A program made the position numbers and the translations under genes. A DNA stretch of 64,000 nucleotides. Source: a virus. Positions 32,591-40,592 of this stretch are shown in pieces (within the stretch, counting starts at the first letter, position 1; every line of letters begins with the position of its first letter). The DNA lies in IMG/VR virus record IMGVR_UViG_3300019458_000191, positions 25,914 to 89,913 of that record. The stretch is one strand, 5' to 3'. The notes under the pieces were generated by a model. That model searched no databases, was not told where the DNA came from, and saw nothing but the letters and a program-made list of their open reading frames with translations.

Positions 32591-32864
32591 TTTCCTTTAT
32601 CTTCTCGTTTTCGTAATCCGAAACAGGTCTTCTATATAATTCCAATTTTATACACTCTAATACACCAATTAAATCATTAGCAGTCTGATATCCGCGTTGA
32701 AGATTCAAAATTCTATTACAAACCGTTGATATGACGTAATTTATTTCTCCCACCGAATATAATGGTTTGCGTTCATCAAAAAGATTTTCCTCTGTGAGTT
32801 TTCGAACAATAGTATCTATTAATTCGTCGTATTTCTTTCGGTCTTCTGGTTTAATATAAGGCAT
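32574..32864 (-). CDS. DUF6899-like conserved phage protein
   Basis: 96 residues. The pattern M-P-Y-I-K-P-E-D-R-K at the start, G-E-I-N-Y-V-I-S, G-V-L-E-C-I-K-L-E-L-Y-R-R, and a Y-E-N-E-K-I-K-E-N-G-D end is the widely conserved DUF6899 family of phages. Function unknown. One base separates it from the ASCH gene stop. Confidence 0.85.
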   Translation of the reverse strand: MPYIKPEDRKKYDELIDTIVRKLTEENLFDERKPLYSVGEINYVISTVCNRILNLQRGYQTANDLIGVLECIKLELYRRPVSDYENEKIKENGDIS

Positions 32865-32865
32865 A

Positions 32866-33207
32866 TTATTCGAAACTTTTACATTTGAGTTGAATTACGG
32901 TGACAGTAGAAGTCAAATCCAAATCAGGATAATAATCTCTCAATCCTTCAAATAAATCCGTTCTCGACACAAACCCATCTTTTATATATTCGTCTTCGGT
33001 TATGTCATTGAGTGTAGTATGACGAACGTTGACTACTTCTGCTTCCATGCACCAATTTACATCGGGACAAGCCAAAATAACTTTACCGGGTTTATAATCT
33101 CTATGACCTTCTCGAATTGTGATAGTTTTTTCTCCACTCATTGCTACATCTATAAGAGATTCTGACAGGAGAAGACATTGTAAAGGTTTTTTTAATTTAG
33201 ACTCCAT
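32866..33207 (-). CDS. ASCH-domain protein
   Basis: 113 residues, a single small beta-barrel ASCH (PUA-like) domain: S-G-E-K-T-I-T-I-R-E-G-H-R-D-Y near 29-43 and P-G-K-V-I-L near 45. ASCH domains bind RNA or act on cytidine nucleosides (some are N4-acetylcytidine amidohydrolases). In phages this domain is often single-gene and its role is unknown. Overlaps the next upstream gene by 11 bases. Confidence 0.8.
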   Translation of the reverse strand: MESKLKKPLQCLLLSESLIDVAMSGEKTITIREGHRDYKPGKVILACPDVNWCMEAEVVNVRHTTLNDITEDEYIKDGFVSRTDLFEGLRDYYPDLDLTSTVTVIQLKCKSFE

Positions 33208-33385
33208 AATTTATTTTAACTAAATATTTTTTTGTTATTGATTGAGAATGAGCCAGAGAAACTTCAGCAACAGGAGTTCCCGGAGGATAAATAGTTTCGA
33301 TGGTAACTGGTCCCTTTTCTTTAACAAGAGTTAACAATCCATTGATTATTTCCTCAGACGTATCAAATGATAATGTCTCACTCAT
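33197..33385 (-). CDS. Small hypothetical protein
   Basis: 62 residues, compact alpha/beta composition (helix 8-23, two strand-like parts). No family recognised. ATG overlaps the previous stop by four bases and its own stop overlaps the ASCH start, so translational coupling is likely. Confidence 0.6.
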   Translation of the reverse strand: MSETLSFDTSEEIINGLLTLVKEKGPVTIETIYPPGTPVAEVSLAHSQSITKKYLVKINYGV

Positions 33386-33720
33386 ACTGGTTCCATGTAT
33401 TCTACAGGTATTCCAAATTCTGTAGCAATCTTTATTTCAGCATTGACTCCGGTTGATTCCTTATATCCATCAACCATCAAAACTATAAGTTTTTGACAAC
33501 GAGCAATCATTGCCACATCGAATGCTTTCCAGAATTCCCAATGACCTGGCAAACTTGCATCAACCGACATTGGATGACATTGAGAAATAGGAGCAAAAAC
33601 AAAATGACCTTCACACATCAATTTTGAAGCTGCTCTATTTGATGCATGAAATCTTTCTTCTTGAACAGATTTATCTTTATGAGAATACGGACAGGCTAAA
33701 TATATGAGGGAATTATTCAT
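33382..33720 (-). CDS. DUF1937-family (nucleoside 2-deoxyribosyltransferase-like) protein
   Basis: 112 residues. Y-L-A-C-P-Y-S-H near 7-14, P-I-S-Q-C-H-P near 44-50, W-E-F-W-K-A-F-D near 62-69 and L-I-V-L-M-V-D-G-Y then S-T-G-V-N-A-E-I match DUF1937, a Rossmann-like clan with nucleoside deoxyribosyltransferases. It may process nucleosides or sense nucleotide-like signals. A second NDT-like gene lies at 34280-35026. Confidence 0.82.
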   Translation of the reverse strand: MNNSLIYLACPYSHKDKSVQEERFHASNRAASKLMCEGHFVFAPISQCHPMSVDASLPGHWEFWKAFDVAMIARCQKLIVLMVDGYKESTGVNAEIKIATEFGIPVEYMEPV

Positions 33721-33721
33721 A

Positions 33722-34114
33722 TCAATTCGAATTAGGATTTAATGCTCCTGTTAAATGAATAAGTTCCACCGAATTATATGGTTGAACTATTAAATTAATG
33801 GCCAATGTTGCTGGCTCCAAAAAATATACATGTGTTCGATATGATTGTATTATTTTCATATCTTCGAGTGTCAGTAATTCTTTATCGATATTTGATGACA
33901 CTTTAGTTCGTGTTTCAGAATTCATCGGTTCAAATGCCGATGCACGTAACTCTCTATCAATTAATTCTTTCAAAGTCTTAACAAGAACACTATTTTCATA
34001 CCTTGAAAGAGTGTCTGATTTTTCCGTTGTATTATTTGACCAAGAAGGTCTTGGAATCCAAGCAAACAAACAAGTCAAAAATGATGCTTTAGTAAAAAAT
34101 TGTCTTCTATTCAT
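33722..34114 (-). CDS. Tat-signal protein, possible baseplate/sheath-like fold
   Basis: 130 residues. The N-terminus N-R-R-Q-F-F-T-K-A with a hydrophobic core and A-W-I-P cleavage-like stretch is a twin-arginine (Tat) signal, unusual for a phage. The remaining 95 residues show L-R-A-S-A-F-E-P-M-N then I-V-Q-P-Y-N-S-V-E-L-I-H-L, faintly like the C-terminal domain of tail-sheath-related proteins (weak). A very strong ribosome site (AAGGAGGT, six bases from ATG) marks heavy translation. Confidence 0.65.
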   Translation of the reverse strand: MNRRQFFTKASFLTCLFAWIPRPSWSNNTTEKSDTLSRYENSVLVKTLKELIDRELRASAFEPMNSETRTKVSSNIDKELLTLEDMKIIQSYRTHVYFLEPATLAINLIVQPYNSVELIHLTGALNPNSN

Positions 34115-34275
34115 TGTTGACCTCCTTCAAAGCAAGTTCATACATGTTCATTAGTGTAGAGCTTAATGTTTCGCCTCCATGAAAGACTTCTAATTTTTTG
34201 TAAAGATTCAAGGTCGATTCTTGATTTTGCTTCTTTTCCATTCTTTCTAACTATTATTTCAACTTCATTTTTCAT
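34107..34275 (-). pseudogene. Small gene read across two frames (possible frameshift)
   Basis: Two short frames overlap: one runs 34275-34138 (45 residues, begins M-K-N-E-V-E-I-I-V-R) and the other 34241-34107 (44 residues, ends A-L-K-E-V-N-N-E). The first starts four bases after the upstream gene's stop; the second ends overlapping the Tat gene start. Removing one A from the A6 run around 34191-34196 would fuse them into one 55-residue protein. It may be two overlapping genes, a programmed +1 shift, or an indel or sequencing error; the type pseudogene marks this uncertainty. Confidence 0.5.
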
Positions 34276-34279
34276 AATT

Positions 34280-35026
34280 TTATCGTAATTCAGGTTTCAA
34301 AAGTTTCCAACGGTCGCTGTTAATTCTTACAATATTATCATCGATGTTTTCTACCATCGTCATGACTTCTTCAACGTTATTGTAGATGTATTTATGAGGA
34401 ACAGCACCCATTATCCACAATGGAGTCTTTTTCTTACCACCTTCAATAGAAAGGAACAAAGGTTTCTTTTCACGAATGACAGTGGTTATTTCTTCGGCAC
34501 TTCCCCACGATGCTTTCTCTGGAATGATATGAGCTATAAAGAAATCACAAATATCACACAATCTTAAATCATGAGAACGAACCTGCCACATTCTCTGTTG
34601 AACCAAATCATATTGTTCTGTTTCCATCCAGTGATGCATTTCATCTCGTGACCTTTCATCTTCTGGAATTTCATTAATGAATGGTTTGTGATATGGGTCG
34701 AAAAAGGTAATATTCCTATTGGCGAGCCTCTGTTTTATAACATCTCTCCATCCCCGGCCGTCTGAATATTGCATGTGACCAATCAGATAACAGCGAGTTC
34801 TAAACAAAACGTTTTCTTTTGTTTTAACAGATGATTGTTGGTCTTCTGCATTACCAAACAATAATTTTTTGTGTTCATTTTCCATAGGAATTTTATAATT
34901 CTGGTTTTTAATAACCCGGCAACCTTCTTCTTCTAAAGAACGAATCCGAATGTCAAACCACTCTCCGGTGGCATCATTTCGTTGTAACCACCAAGGCGGA
35001 TCACCGGCTGACAGTTTTGTTGACAT
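34280..35026 (-). CDS. Nucleoside 2-deoxyribosyltransferase-like protein
   Basis: 248 residues. After a 75-residue N-terminal extension, the pattern Y-L-I-G-H-M-Q, D-G-R-G-W-R-D, F-F-D-P-Y, R-S-H-D-L-R-L-C-D-I-C-D-F-F-I-A-H and G-S-A-E-E-I is that of NDT-like nucleoside deoxyribosyltransferase/TIR-clan folds seen in phages. These enzymes exchange bases on deoxynucleosides; phage ones may salvage or alter nucleotides. Conserved active-site Glu cannot be placed with certainty. Confidence 0.65.
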   Translation of the reverse strand: MSTKLSAGDPPWWLQRNDATGEWFDIRIRSLEEEGCRVIKNQNYKIPMENEHKKLLFGNAEDQQSSVKTKENVLFRTRCYLIGHMQYSDGRGWRDVIKQRLANRNITFFDPYHKPFINEIPEDERSRDEMHHWMETEQYDLVQQRMWQVRSHDLRLCDICDFFIAHIIPEKASWGSAEEITTVIREKKPLFLSIEGGKKKTPLWIMGAVPHKYIYNNVEEVMTMVENIDDNIVRINSDRWKLLKPELR

Positions 35027-35028
35027 TA

Positions 35029-35259
35029 TTAGTCGGTAACTGTCACAAACTCCAGAGCTAATCCACGTTGTTGTGCAAAATCCATCAAATCAGGTAATTC
35101 ACGAACCGGACGATAGTTTACTGCAACTTCAAGAGTTTTGCAAAAACGGGTTGGATGATTTTCAATCACGTTTGCACCACGCAACCATTGATGGGTGTGG
35201 TATTTTTGAATAAATTCGGCTAGGGCCTGACGGTCTTTTTCGTTTGTTGGTAATTTCAT
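35029..35259 (-). CDS. Small hypothetical protein
   Basis: 76 residues. Predicted helix (10-28) then a strand-turn (E-V-A-V-N-Y-R-P-V) and another helix. AGGA nine bases before the ATG. Lies between the clamp loader and the NDT-like gene; no family recognised. Confidence 0.6.
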   Translation of the reverse strand: MKLPTNEKDRQALAEFIQKYHTHQWLRGANVIENHPTRFCKTLEVAVNYRPVRELPDLMDFAQQRGLALEFVTVTD

Positions 35260-35293
35260 AATTTTTTCTTTCCTACATTAATAATATCGAACA

Positions 35294-36265
35294 TTACTTC
35301 AAATGTTTCAAGATTTTATATACACACGCCAAAAACGTTAAGTCTCTGGCCTTTGGAATGACAAGTGAAGATTGATACAGTGATTCGGCCAACTCTACAA
35401 TGATTAAAGCATCCTTTCCCTTTCCGTAAGAATCGACCTTTTCAAACAATTGTTTATACAAAGCATCAAATGAATTTGGGTCAAAATCAGCAACCAACTG
35501 ACGTATCTCTCCGAATGAAGATAGTTTCGGAGACTTTAGAATTTCGACAATCTTTTCAATGAAGTCGTTATTGACAATTGATTGTTTTGATATCTTTATG
35601 ACACCATTCACCGTTGACTGTTGAGCAAAATTAAGTACTTTTCTCATGTCAGGATGAAAAGAGTTTATAATAAAAACAATATCTTCTTGTGTAAATTGTA
35701 CATTTTCAATTGTTAAGATTTCGGCCAATTTAACGGCCCCTTCCTTTTTACTGGAAGGACGGATTTCAAACCCCTGAGTCCTTGAAATTAACGCTGGAAT
35801 TATCTTTTCTACATAATTACATGTTAAAATAAACCGTGTATGAGCCGAATATGTTTCCAACAAATTTCTAAGAACAGATTGTGCATTAAGAGTCAAGAAG
35901 TCGGCTTCATCCAATATGATGACCTTTAATGGTCTAAATCCAGCGGAATAAGCAAAATTCTTAATCTTGTCTCTAATTGTTTCAATACCATTTTCATCCG
36001 ATGCATTAATTGTCATTACATCACATGGTATATGTTGAACGATTAATTTAGCCAATGTAGTCTTTCCGGTACCAGCAGGCCCACTGAATAAAAGATTTGG
36101 AATATCTTTCTTTTCTATGAAAAGTTTGATTTGTTCTTTTATATCCGAGTGTCCGACATATTCATCCAATGTCGCAGGCCGATATTTCTCAACCCAAAGA
36201 GTATGTTTTTCTCTTTTGGCTAAGGTTTTATCTAAACGTGATTCATCTTCAAAAAAATCATTCAT
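35294..36265 (-). CDS. Clamp-loader ATPase (T4 gp44/RFC-small type)
   Basis: 323 residues. AAA+ motor that opens the sliding clamp: W-V-E-K-Y-R-P near 24-30, Walker A G-P-A-G-T-G-K-T at 62-69, Walker B I-L-D-E-A-D at 117-122, sensor/arginine-finger S-R-T near 158-160. The order and length match T4 gp44. T4 uses a second subunit (gp62), which I do not see here. Encoded two genes below the clamp, which it loads. Confidence 0.92.
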   Translation of the reverse strand: MNDFFEDESRLDKTLAKREKHTLWVEKYRPATLDEYVGHSDIKEQIKLFIEKKDIPNLLFSGPAGTGKTTLAKLIVQHIPCDVMTINASDENGIETIRDKIKNFAYSAGFRPLKVIILDEADFLTLNAQSVLRNLLETYSAHTRFILTCNYVEKIIPALISRTQGFEIRPSSKKEGAVKLAEILTIENVQFTQEDIVFIINSFHPDMRKVLNFAQQSTVNGVIKISKQSIVNNDFIEKIVEILKSPKLSSFGEIRQLVADFDPNSFDALYKQLFEKVDSYGKGKDALIIVELAESLYQSSLVIPKARDLTFLACVYKILKHLK

Positions 36266-36267
36266 AA

Positions 36268-36504
36268 TTATGATGGAATTGATACACCACGTTCTTTTAA
36301 TACCGAATCCAAAGCAACCGTGGATAATCTATGAACCTCTTCACCTTCAGGAGAAGTCGATACCACCAATCTACCTTTCTTTGCTTCATCGACGGCCCAA
36401 CGATAGATGCTTAGTGCATCTTGCATTACTTCTGTATCCGTCTGATTCAGTTCCGCCATGAGTTTATTCATGAATGGAGAACTGACTGTAATCGATATAT
36501 CCAT
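36268..36504 (-). CDS. Small RHH-like protein between clamp and clamp loader
   Basis: 78 residues from ATG 36504, just after the clamp stop (an earlier ATG at 36522 would overlap the clamp). Strand M-D-I-S-I-T-V followed by helices with T-E-V-M-Q-D-A-L and a G-R-L-V-V-S turn resemble a ribbon-helix-helix (CopG-type) fold. It may be a small DNA-binding regulator or an alternative to the missing gp62; neither is proven. Confidence 0.55.
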   Translation of the reverse strand: MDISITVSSPFMNKLMAELNQTDTEVMQDALSIYRWAVDEAKKGRLVVSTSPEGEEVHRLSTVALDSVLKERGVSIPS

Positions 36505-36505
36505 A

Positions 36506-37252
36506 TCAGTCTTCGGTATCAACCTTAATCATGTAATACTTGGAAGTGAGTCCGGTGTCAGCGTATTCAACAAACGCTATTCCAGCTTCTGATACCTTTA
36601 ATACTGCATCCTTACCTTCGGAATTAGCCGTGATAATTTCTTTTAATACTTTGGCGGAAAAACTAATTGGTTTGGTAACTTTATCCTTTCCATCAACTGT
36701 TTCAACATCCAAAGAAATTCTATTGATGTTAGAATTTACACTATATCCGAGAACCATTTCCAGTCGTCCACGTTTCTTACTCATTGCCAATGTAAATAAT
36801 TCAACATCCGATAAAGCACCTTTAGCTTTAAAGAATCGACTAATGAAATCTTCAGACAACTTGATTTCAACATCCGACAGAGGCAATGTTTTCAAATTTG
36901 GAGATTGATGAATGACCGACAAATCTCCAGCAACGATAGACATTTCTGATTTATCATCCGCCATAAGAACGGAAGTCACTCTATTTACATCATCAGGGTC
37001 AGTCGCCAACGTAAATGTAACATCCGAACCAAGTACATTCAACATTCTCGTTATAAGAGACGTATCCAAAACGCCCAATTCAGTATCTTTAAATGCATCG
37101 AAGTTTTCCAACGTTACATTGGCCATGAACTTTCTACAACTGGTCATTGCAGTGGTTGACAATTTGTTTTCCTTACTCAACCAACGAACTTGATTAAGAA
37201 GGCCGTTGAGGTAATACTTTTTGATAAATGATTCTAATCTTGATTTTTCCAT
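36506..37252 (-). CDS. Sliding clamp (T4 gp45 type)
   Basis: 248 residues. Family-B phage clamp: L-N-G-L-L-N-Q-V-R-W-L near 16-26, F-M-A-N-V-T-L-E-N-F near 42-51, two repeated clamp domains with C-terminal E-Y-A-D-T-G-L-T-S-K-Y-Y. Length is near T4 gp45 (228). It is the processivity factor for the polymerase encoded at 40593-43238. A promoter with an A/C-rich leader precedes it. Confidence 0.88.
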   Translation of the reverse strand: MEKSRLESFIKKYYLNGLLNQVRWLSKENKLSTTAMTSCRKFMANVTLENFDAFKDTELGVLDTSLITRMLNVLGSDVTFTLATDPDDVNRVTSVLMADDKSEMSIVAGDLSVIHQSPNLKTLPLSDVEIKLSEDFISRFFKAKGALSDVELFTLAMSKKRGRLEMVLGYSVNSNINRISLDVETVDGKDKVTKPISFSAKVLKEIITANSEGKDAVLKVSEAGIAFVEYADTGLTSKYYMIKVDTED

Positions 37253-37276
37253 ATAAGTGTATGTGTTGTTTATTTT

Positions 37277-37305
37277 ACTATAACCGATTAATACTTGGCT
37301 GTCGA
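37277..37305 (-). promoter_or_regulatory. Promoter for the sliding clamp operon
   Basis: Minus strand TCGACA (37300-37305), 17-bp spacer, TATAGT (37277-37282). Transcript start near 37270; the leader of about 18 bases is A/C-rich (ends C-A-C-A-T-A-C-A-C-T-T-A-T) with no Shine-Dalgarno. Confidence 0.65.
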
Positions 37306-37309
37306 ATTT

Positions 37310-37861
37310 TTATACTAAGAAGGAATCTAAAGTGATTCCTTCGCTCTTTGGTTTATTTATATTTGCTTCAGACGGAATACAAAGAGATATATTGATGTTA
37401 AATTTTACAGTAAATGATGAAAGTTGTTTTTCTACAAATCGTTTTAGTTCTTCGGTATTCTCAGGGGGAGGGGTACTACCAGGAACAGGACCATAAGGGC
37501 CTCTTCGACCATTTTTACCACCTGGAAGAGGCATGGCTACGGATTTGATATCATTTTCCAATATCACCAATTTCATTGATTGAATACTTTGTTCTATCCA
37601 ATGGACGGTACTCCAATTTCTCCAATCGTCTTTTACTGCCAATCCAAGAAGATACATGCCGTCTGCATTTTTATACACATAACAAGTTCCTGGTTTAATT
37701 TCCTTTAAATGACATTTCTGTTTATAATCCGAAAACATTTCTGGATATCTCTTTTTAAATTCTAATGCTATTCCTGCACCCATTGCACCGACACAATTGA
37801 TGGTATTTACGTAGGCATCGGCCTTAATATTAAAAATGGAATCATCTAAAATCTTGAACAT
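37310..37861 (-). CDS. Macro-domain protein (DarG-like)
   Basis: 183 residues, a single macro domain: A-Y-V-N-T-I-N-C-V-G-A-M-G-A-G-I-A at 16-32 is the ADP-ribose phosphate-binding loop, and L-P-G-G-K-N-G-R-R-G-P near 112 the second loop. The NxINCVGxMGxGIA pattern is closest to the DarG/ALC1-like group that removes ADP-ribose from DNA or proteins. A phage could use it to reverse a DarT-type or other ADP-ribosylating defence. Just downstream of a MazG-like gene. Confidence 0.82.
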   Translation of the reverse strand: MFKILDDSIFNIKADAYVNTINCVGAMGAGIALEFKKRYPEMFSDYKQKCHLKEIKPGTCYVYKNADGMYLLGLAVKDDWRNWSTVHWIEQSIQSMKLVILENDIKSVAMPLPGGKNGRRGPYGPVPGSTPPPENTEELKRFVEKQLSSFTVKFNINISLCIPSEANINKPKSEGITLDSFLV

Positions 37862-37862
37862 A

Positions 37863-38114
37863 TCAATTCTCTATCCTTGGGATTACAACGTCTTCGGCCA
37901 TTCGTTGTGCTCTGGCTGCGATTTGTACTAATTCATGATACATTGATTTGTAATCTCTGAGTTTATTCTTTTTCTTGACTTCATCCCAAAGTTCATCCAC
38001 TTCTTCATTTAATAAACTAAATCCTTCGTGAGTAGAATGAACTTTTTCTGGATGTCTTTCACGTAGTTGTGAAAGCTTCTTCGTAACATCCTTTAAAAAA
38101 TTATCAGGCTTCAT
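37863..38114 (-). CDS. MazG-like nucleotide pyrophosphohydrolase
   Basis: 83 residues, all-alpha. E-G-F-S-L-L-N-E-E-V-D-E-L-W-D-E-V near 31-45 supplies the E-E-x-x-E metal helix; H-E-L-V-Q-I-A-A near 62 and A-E-D near 76 the second acidic helix. This is the minimal MazG-like domain; phage members hydrolyse non-canonical NTPs or (p)ppGpp-like signals. The last Asp helix is short, so activity is likely but not certain. Confidence 0.7.
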   Translation of the reverse strand: MKPDNFLKDVTKKLSQLRERHPEKVHSTHEGFSLLNEEVDELWDEVKKKNKLRDYKSMYHELVQIAARAQRMAEDVVIPRIEN

Positions 38115-38150
38115 TCCTCAACGTATAACCTAATCGAAAAAATACACAGT

Positions 38151-38579
38151 TCAAGATTTTATAACTTCTTTAACAACGAAAGAGTCAGCACGTTCACCAC
38201 AATCGAACGATAAAGCCATAGGAATCAACCATCGAAGATTGGGCATGACATTGGAAGGAAGGAATTGAGTAGAATATATTCCAACAGTTTCATCCGTTGT
38301 TGTTGTTGGTTCTTCGGTAAGGAATCCAGAATAACAATAGACGTAATAGTTTTTATCATCATGTAATTGACAAAATAATTTCCAATTATTGAATGATATG
38401 TCAGTTTCTTCCTTAAATTCCCTCATCATTGCATCGATTGGAGACTCATTAAGTTCTATTTTTCCGCCAATACCATTTAACTTTCCTTTTTGCCAATCCG
38501 GCTTCTTCTTCTCTATCAAAGCCACCTGTAATCCTCCGGGCCATTTATAAAATCCAAATCCTAAAACGTAGGGTATCAT
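38151..38579 (-). CDS. Nudix hydrolase
   Basis: 142 residues with a full Nudix box: G39, E45, R53-E54, E57-E58 in the G-x5-E-x7-R-E-x-x-E-E pattern, in a strand-turn-helix. The final G of the box is Asp (D60), a common variant. Nudix enzymes clean nucleotide pools or decap RNA/dinucleotides; phage members can act on NAD-capped RNA or dNTPs. Its start overlaps the HAD gene stop by four bases. Confidence 0.88.
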   Translation of the reverse strand: MIPYVLGFGFYKWPGGLQVALIEKKKPDWQKGKLNGIGGKIELNESPIDAMMREFKEETDISFNNWKLFCQLHDDKNYYVYCYSGFLTEEPTTTTDETVGIYSTQFLPSNVMPNLRWLIPMALSFDCGERADSFVVKEVIKS

Positions 38580-39031
38580 ACGGCATTAAAATACTTAATA
38601 ATTTGTTCGGCGTCTTGTTCGGTAATTCCCTTATGAGAATCGGTTCTAAGCGATACGACTTTTTTGGAACCAAAATTCCAATCCATATCATCCAATGCTA
38701 AATGTTGTGTTACATCAGAATGATTATTTAACCAATGTCTTACTTGGTCTGCTCGTTCAGGAACTTCCTCGTCTCTTATTGTTGATCCAACAACCCTCGA
38801 CCTACAACACACACCAGCGGATAATAACATAAATTCAAACCCCTCCAATGTCATTACTCGTGGAACAATCATATATCTCCAAGACGACGATATCACAATT
38901 TGAAGGTCAGGAACACTCAACAACACATAGTTCAGATTTTCTACACACATTGAGTCGAATCCACAATATCCGTTTCTTTGTGGTTGTAATTTATTAAGAA
39001 CACCATCTATGTCTAGGAATAATACTTTCAT
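38576..39031 (-). CDS. HAD-superfamily phosphatase (HAD_18/Swiss-army-knife type)
   Basis: 151 residues. D-I-D-G-V-L near 7-12 carries the nucleophile, S-S-S-W-R near 48-52 is motif II-like, and a late D-D-M-D-W acidic pair is motif IV-like. This short, cap-less HAD type was linked to RNA-repair gene sets (Swiss Army Knife), and here it sits near Nudix and MazG-like genes. Substrate unknown. Coupled to the Nudix gene by ATGA. Confidence 0.78.
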   Translation of the reverse strand: MKVLFLDIDGVLNKLQPQRNGYCGFDSMCVENLNYVLLSVPDLQIVISSSWRYMIVPRVMTLEGFEFMLLSAGVCCRSRVVGSTIRDEEVPERADQVRHWLNNHSDVTQHLALDDMDWNFGSKKVVSLRTDSHKGITEQDAEQIIKYFNAV

Positions 39032-39046
39032 AAAAATTTAAATTGT

Positions 39047-39859
39047 CTAATAATCGAAAAATTGTTTTGATAAAGACTCATCGGCCTTTTTAAATTCGGA
39101 AACATTCTTTCTGTTGTGATTCACCACAGATAAATCGAATTTTGGCTTCTCCGTCATCTTTTCAAATCCATCATCTGTTTGTTTCTTCCACTCCAAATCA
39201 ATCTCTTTTGGATAATCTAATGTCCATTCTACTGTTGATTTTGTCAACATTTTTCGAGAGAGTTTATTTAAAGGCATAATGTATCGGAACTGTTTTCCAC
39301 GTATCCTAATAATTCCTTTTGATTTGATAAAATCTTTCGTTAACCAAAAAACTTTTTCTTTGCCGATTTGTTTAGCGTTTTCTTTACACAATTCCTTTGC
39401 CGATCGGGGATGAATCTTTTCTCCGTCGGGACCAATGTAAACATCCGTCCAAATGAATCCTCCATATAAAAAATTTGCCGATTGATAGACGTATCCAACC
39501 TTTCCAACAATTCCATCTGCCCAAGTAAATAGAAATTTTCTTTCTGGTGTGTTGACCTTCATCCAAGAAATCACAGCAGATAACATCTGAGATTCAGAGT
39601 TTCTTGGCATCGAAGGCTCCATACACATCTTACCTATTTCATAGTAATCCTTAGTTGTCAATGTAGGAAATAGTTTCCGAATTGTAGCAAGGGGCTGGGT
39701 ACCCCACCCTAACGTCAATACTCCAACCAGTTTTTCTTTGAGATAGATACCAAGAAAGTGCTTTGTTAATTTCGGCATAACTTTAGAATAATGATGTTTA
39801 TGGATAAATTCTCCGGCGAGAAACTTATCTATACATTTTATTGTAAAACTATATTTCAT
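39047..39859 (-). CDS. Mom-like DNA-modification protein (GNAT-related)
   Basis: 270 residues. The central part, Y-E-I-G-K-M-C-M-E-P, then N-S-E-S-Q-M-L-S-A-V, and F-T-W-A-D-G-I-V-G-K-V-G-Y-V-Y-Q-S-A-N-F-L-Y-G-G near 125-148, matches the Mu Mom family of GNAT-like enzymes that alter adenine. It probably protects phage DNA from host restriction. The C-terminal 100 residues are a basic/acidic tail not seen in Mu Mom. Located next to the polymerase and a homing endonuclease. Confidence 0.75.
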   Translation of the reverse strand: MKYSFTIKCIDKFLAGEFIHKHHYSKVMPKLTKHFLGIYLKEKLVGVLTLGWGTQPLATIRKLFPTLTTKDYYEIGKMCMEPSMPRNSESQMLSAVISWMKVNTPERKFLFTWADGIVGKVGYVYQSANFLYGGFIWTDVYIGPDGEKIHPRSAKELCKENAKQIGKEKVFWLTKDFIKSKGIIRIRGKQFRYIMPLNKLSRKMLTKSTVEWTLDYPKEIDLEWKKQTDDGFEKMTEKPKFDLSVVNHNRKNVSEFKKADESLSKQFFDY

Positions 39860-39860
39860 T

Positions 39861-40589
39861 TTAATATTCTTTTAATTTATCTGTAAAAACATTATATCTA
39901 AAAAATCTACAATTCATAATCCTTTTTATTTCTATCATTCTTTTTTCATCTTTTTCTTTTAATTTATTACTTGCATAATAGTGATGAGATTCATCATATT
40001 CCACTACAATATTTCTTTTTTTATCGTATCCATCTACATAATAACCTAATTGATTTACATAAAATTCTCCACCATTTAATGCGTGTTGTAACCTCCATCC
40101 TTTCTTTTTATTGAGTGTATCCAAATATTTACATCCTAGCTCATTAAATCGAAGAGATTGAATTCTGTATTTCTTTTTAATTCTATCTATCAAAGACTTC
40201 CTCATTTTTATTTTAGACTCTATACTATGTTTTCTTCCATAAAACGCATTATTTTTACCTTTATGTTTTCCCAAATTAATTATACTCAATTTCTCTTTTG
40301 TTTTCTGTGTGTGATGTTTTCCTAACATCGTAGGTATTCTTAATTTTGCAGAACATTTTTTACACAATTTTCTATTTCTTTTTCCTGAATTATAGCTGTT
40401 ATAATTTTTGTAGTAACTTTTTGTCTTACACCCACAACAAATTTTTAAAAATGGTCCTTTAGTTTTTTCTTTTAATAAAAGACATCGTTTACATATAGAT
40501 TTTTTTCTCACAGACCGGTTCAAAGATGATTTAGTTTTATATATTACAACTTTTTTACATTTTGGACAAGATTTCTTATTCTCGTTCAT
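39861..40589 (-). CDS. Homing endonuclease, zinc-finger NUMOD3 Vsr-like type
   Basis: 242 residues. Four Cys-pair zinc knuckles in the first 95 residues (C-P-K-C, C-K-R-C, C-C-G-C, C-K-K-C), a NUMOD3 region (G-K-N-N-A-F-Y-G-R-K-H-S near 116), and a C-terminal Vsr/PD-(D/E)xK-like nuclease with V-D-G-Y-D, V-E-Y-D-E-S-H and M-N-C-R-F-F-R-Y-N. Sits directly downstream of the polymerase gene, a common insertion site for such genes. Confidence 0.75.
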   Translation of the reverse strand: MNENKKSCPKCKKVVIYKTKSSLNRSVRKKSICKRCLLLKEKTKGPFLKICCGCKTKSYYKNYNSYNSGKRNRKLCKKCSAKLRIPTMLGKHHTQKTKEKLSIINLGKHKGKNNAFYGRKHSIESKIKMRKSLIDRIKKKYRIQSLRFNELGCKYLDTLNKKKGWRLQHALNGGEFYVNQLGYYVDGYDKKRNIVVEYDESHHYYASNKLKEKDEKRMIEIKRIMNCRFFRYNVFTDKLKEY

Positions 40590-40592
40590 AGT

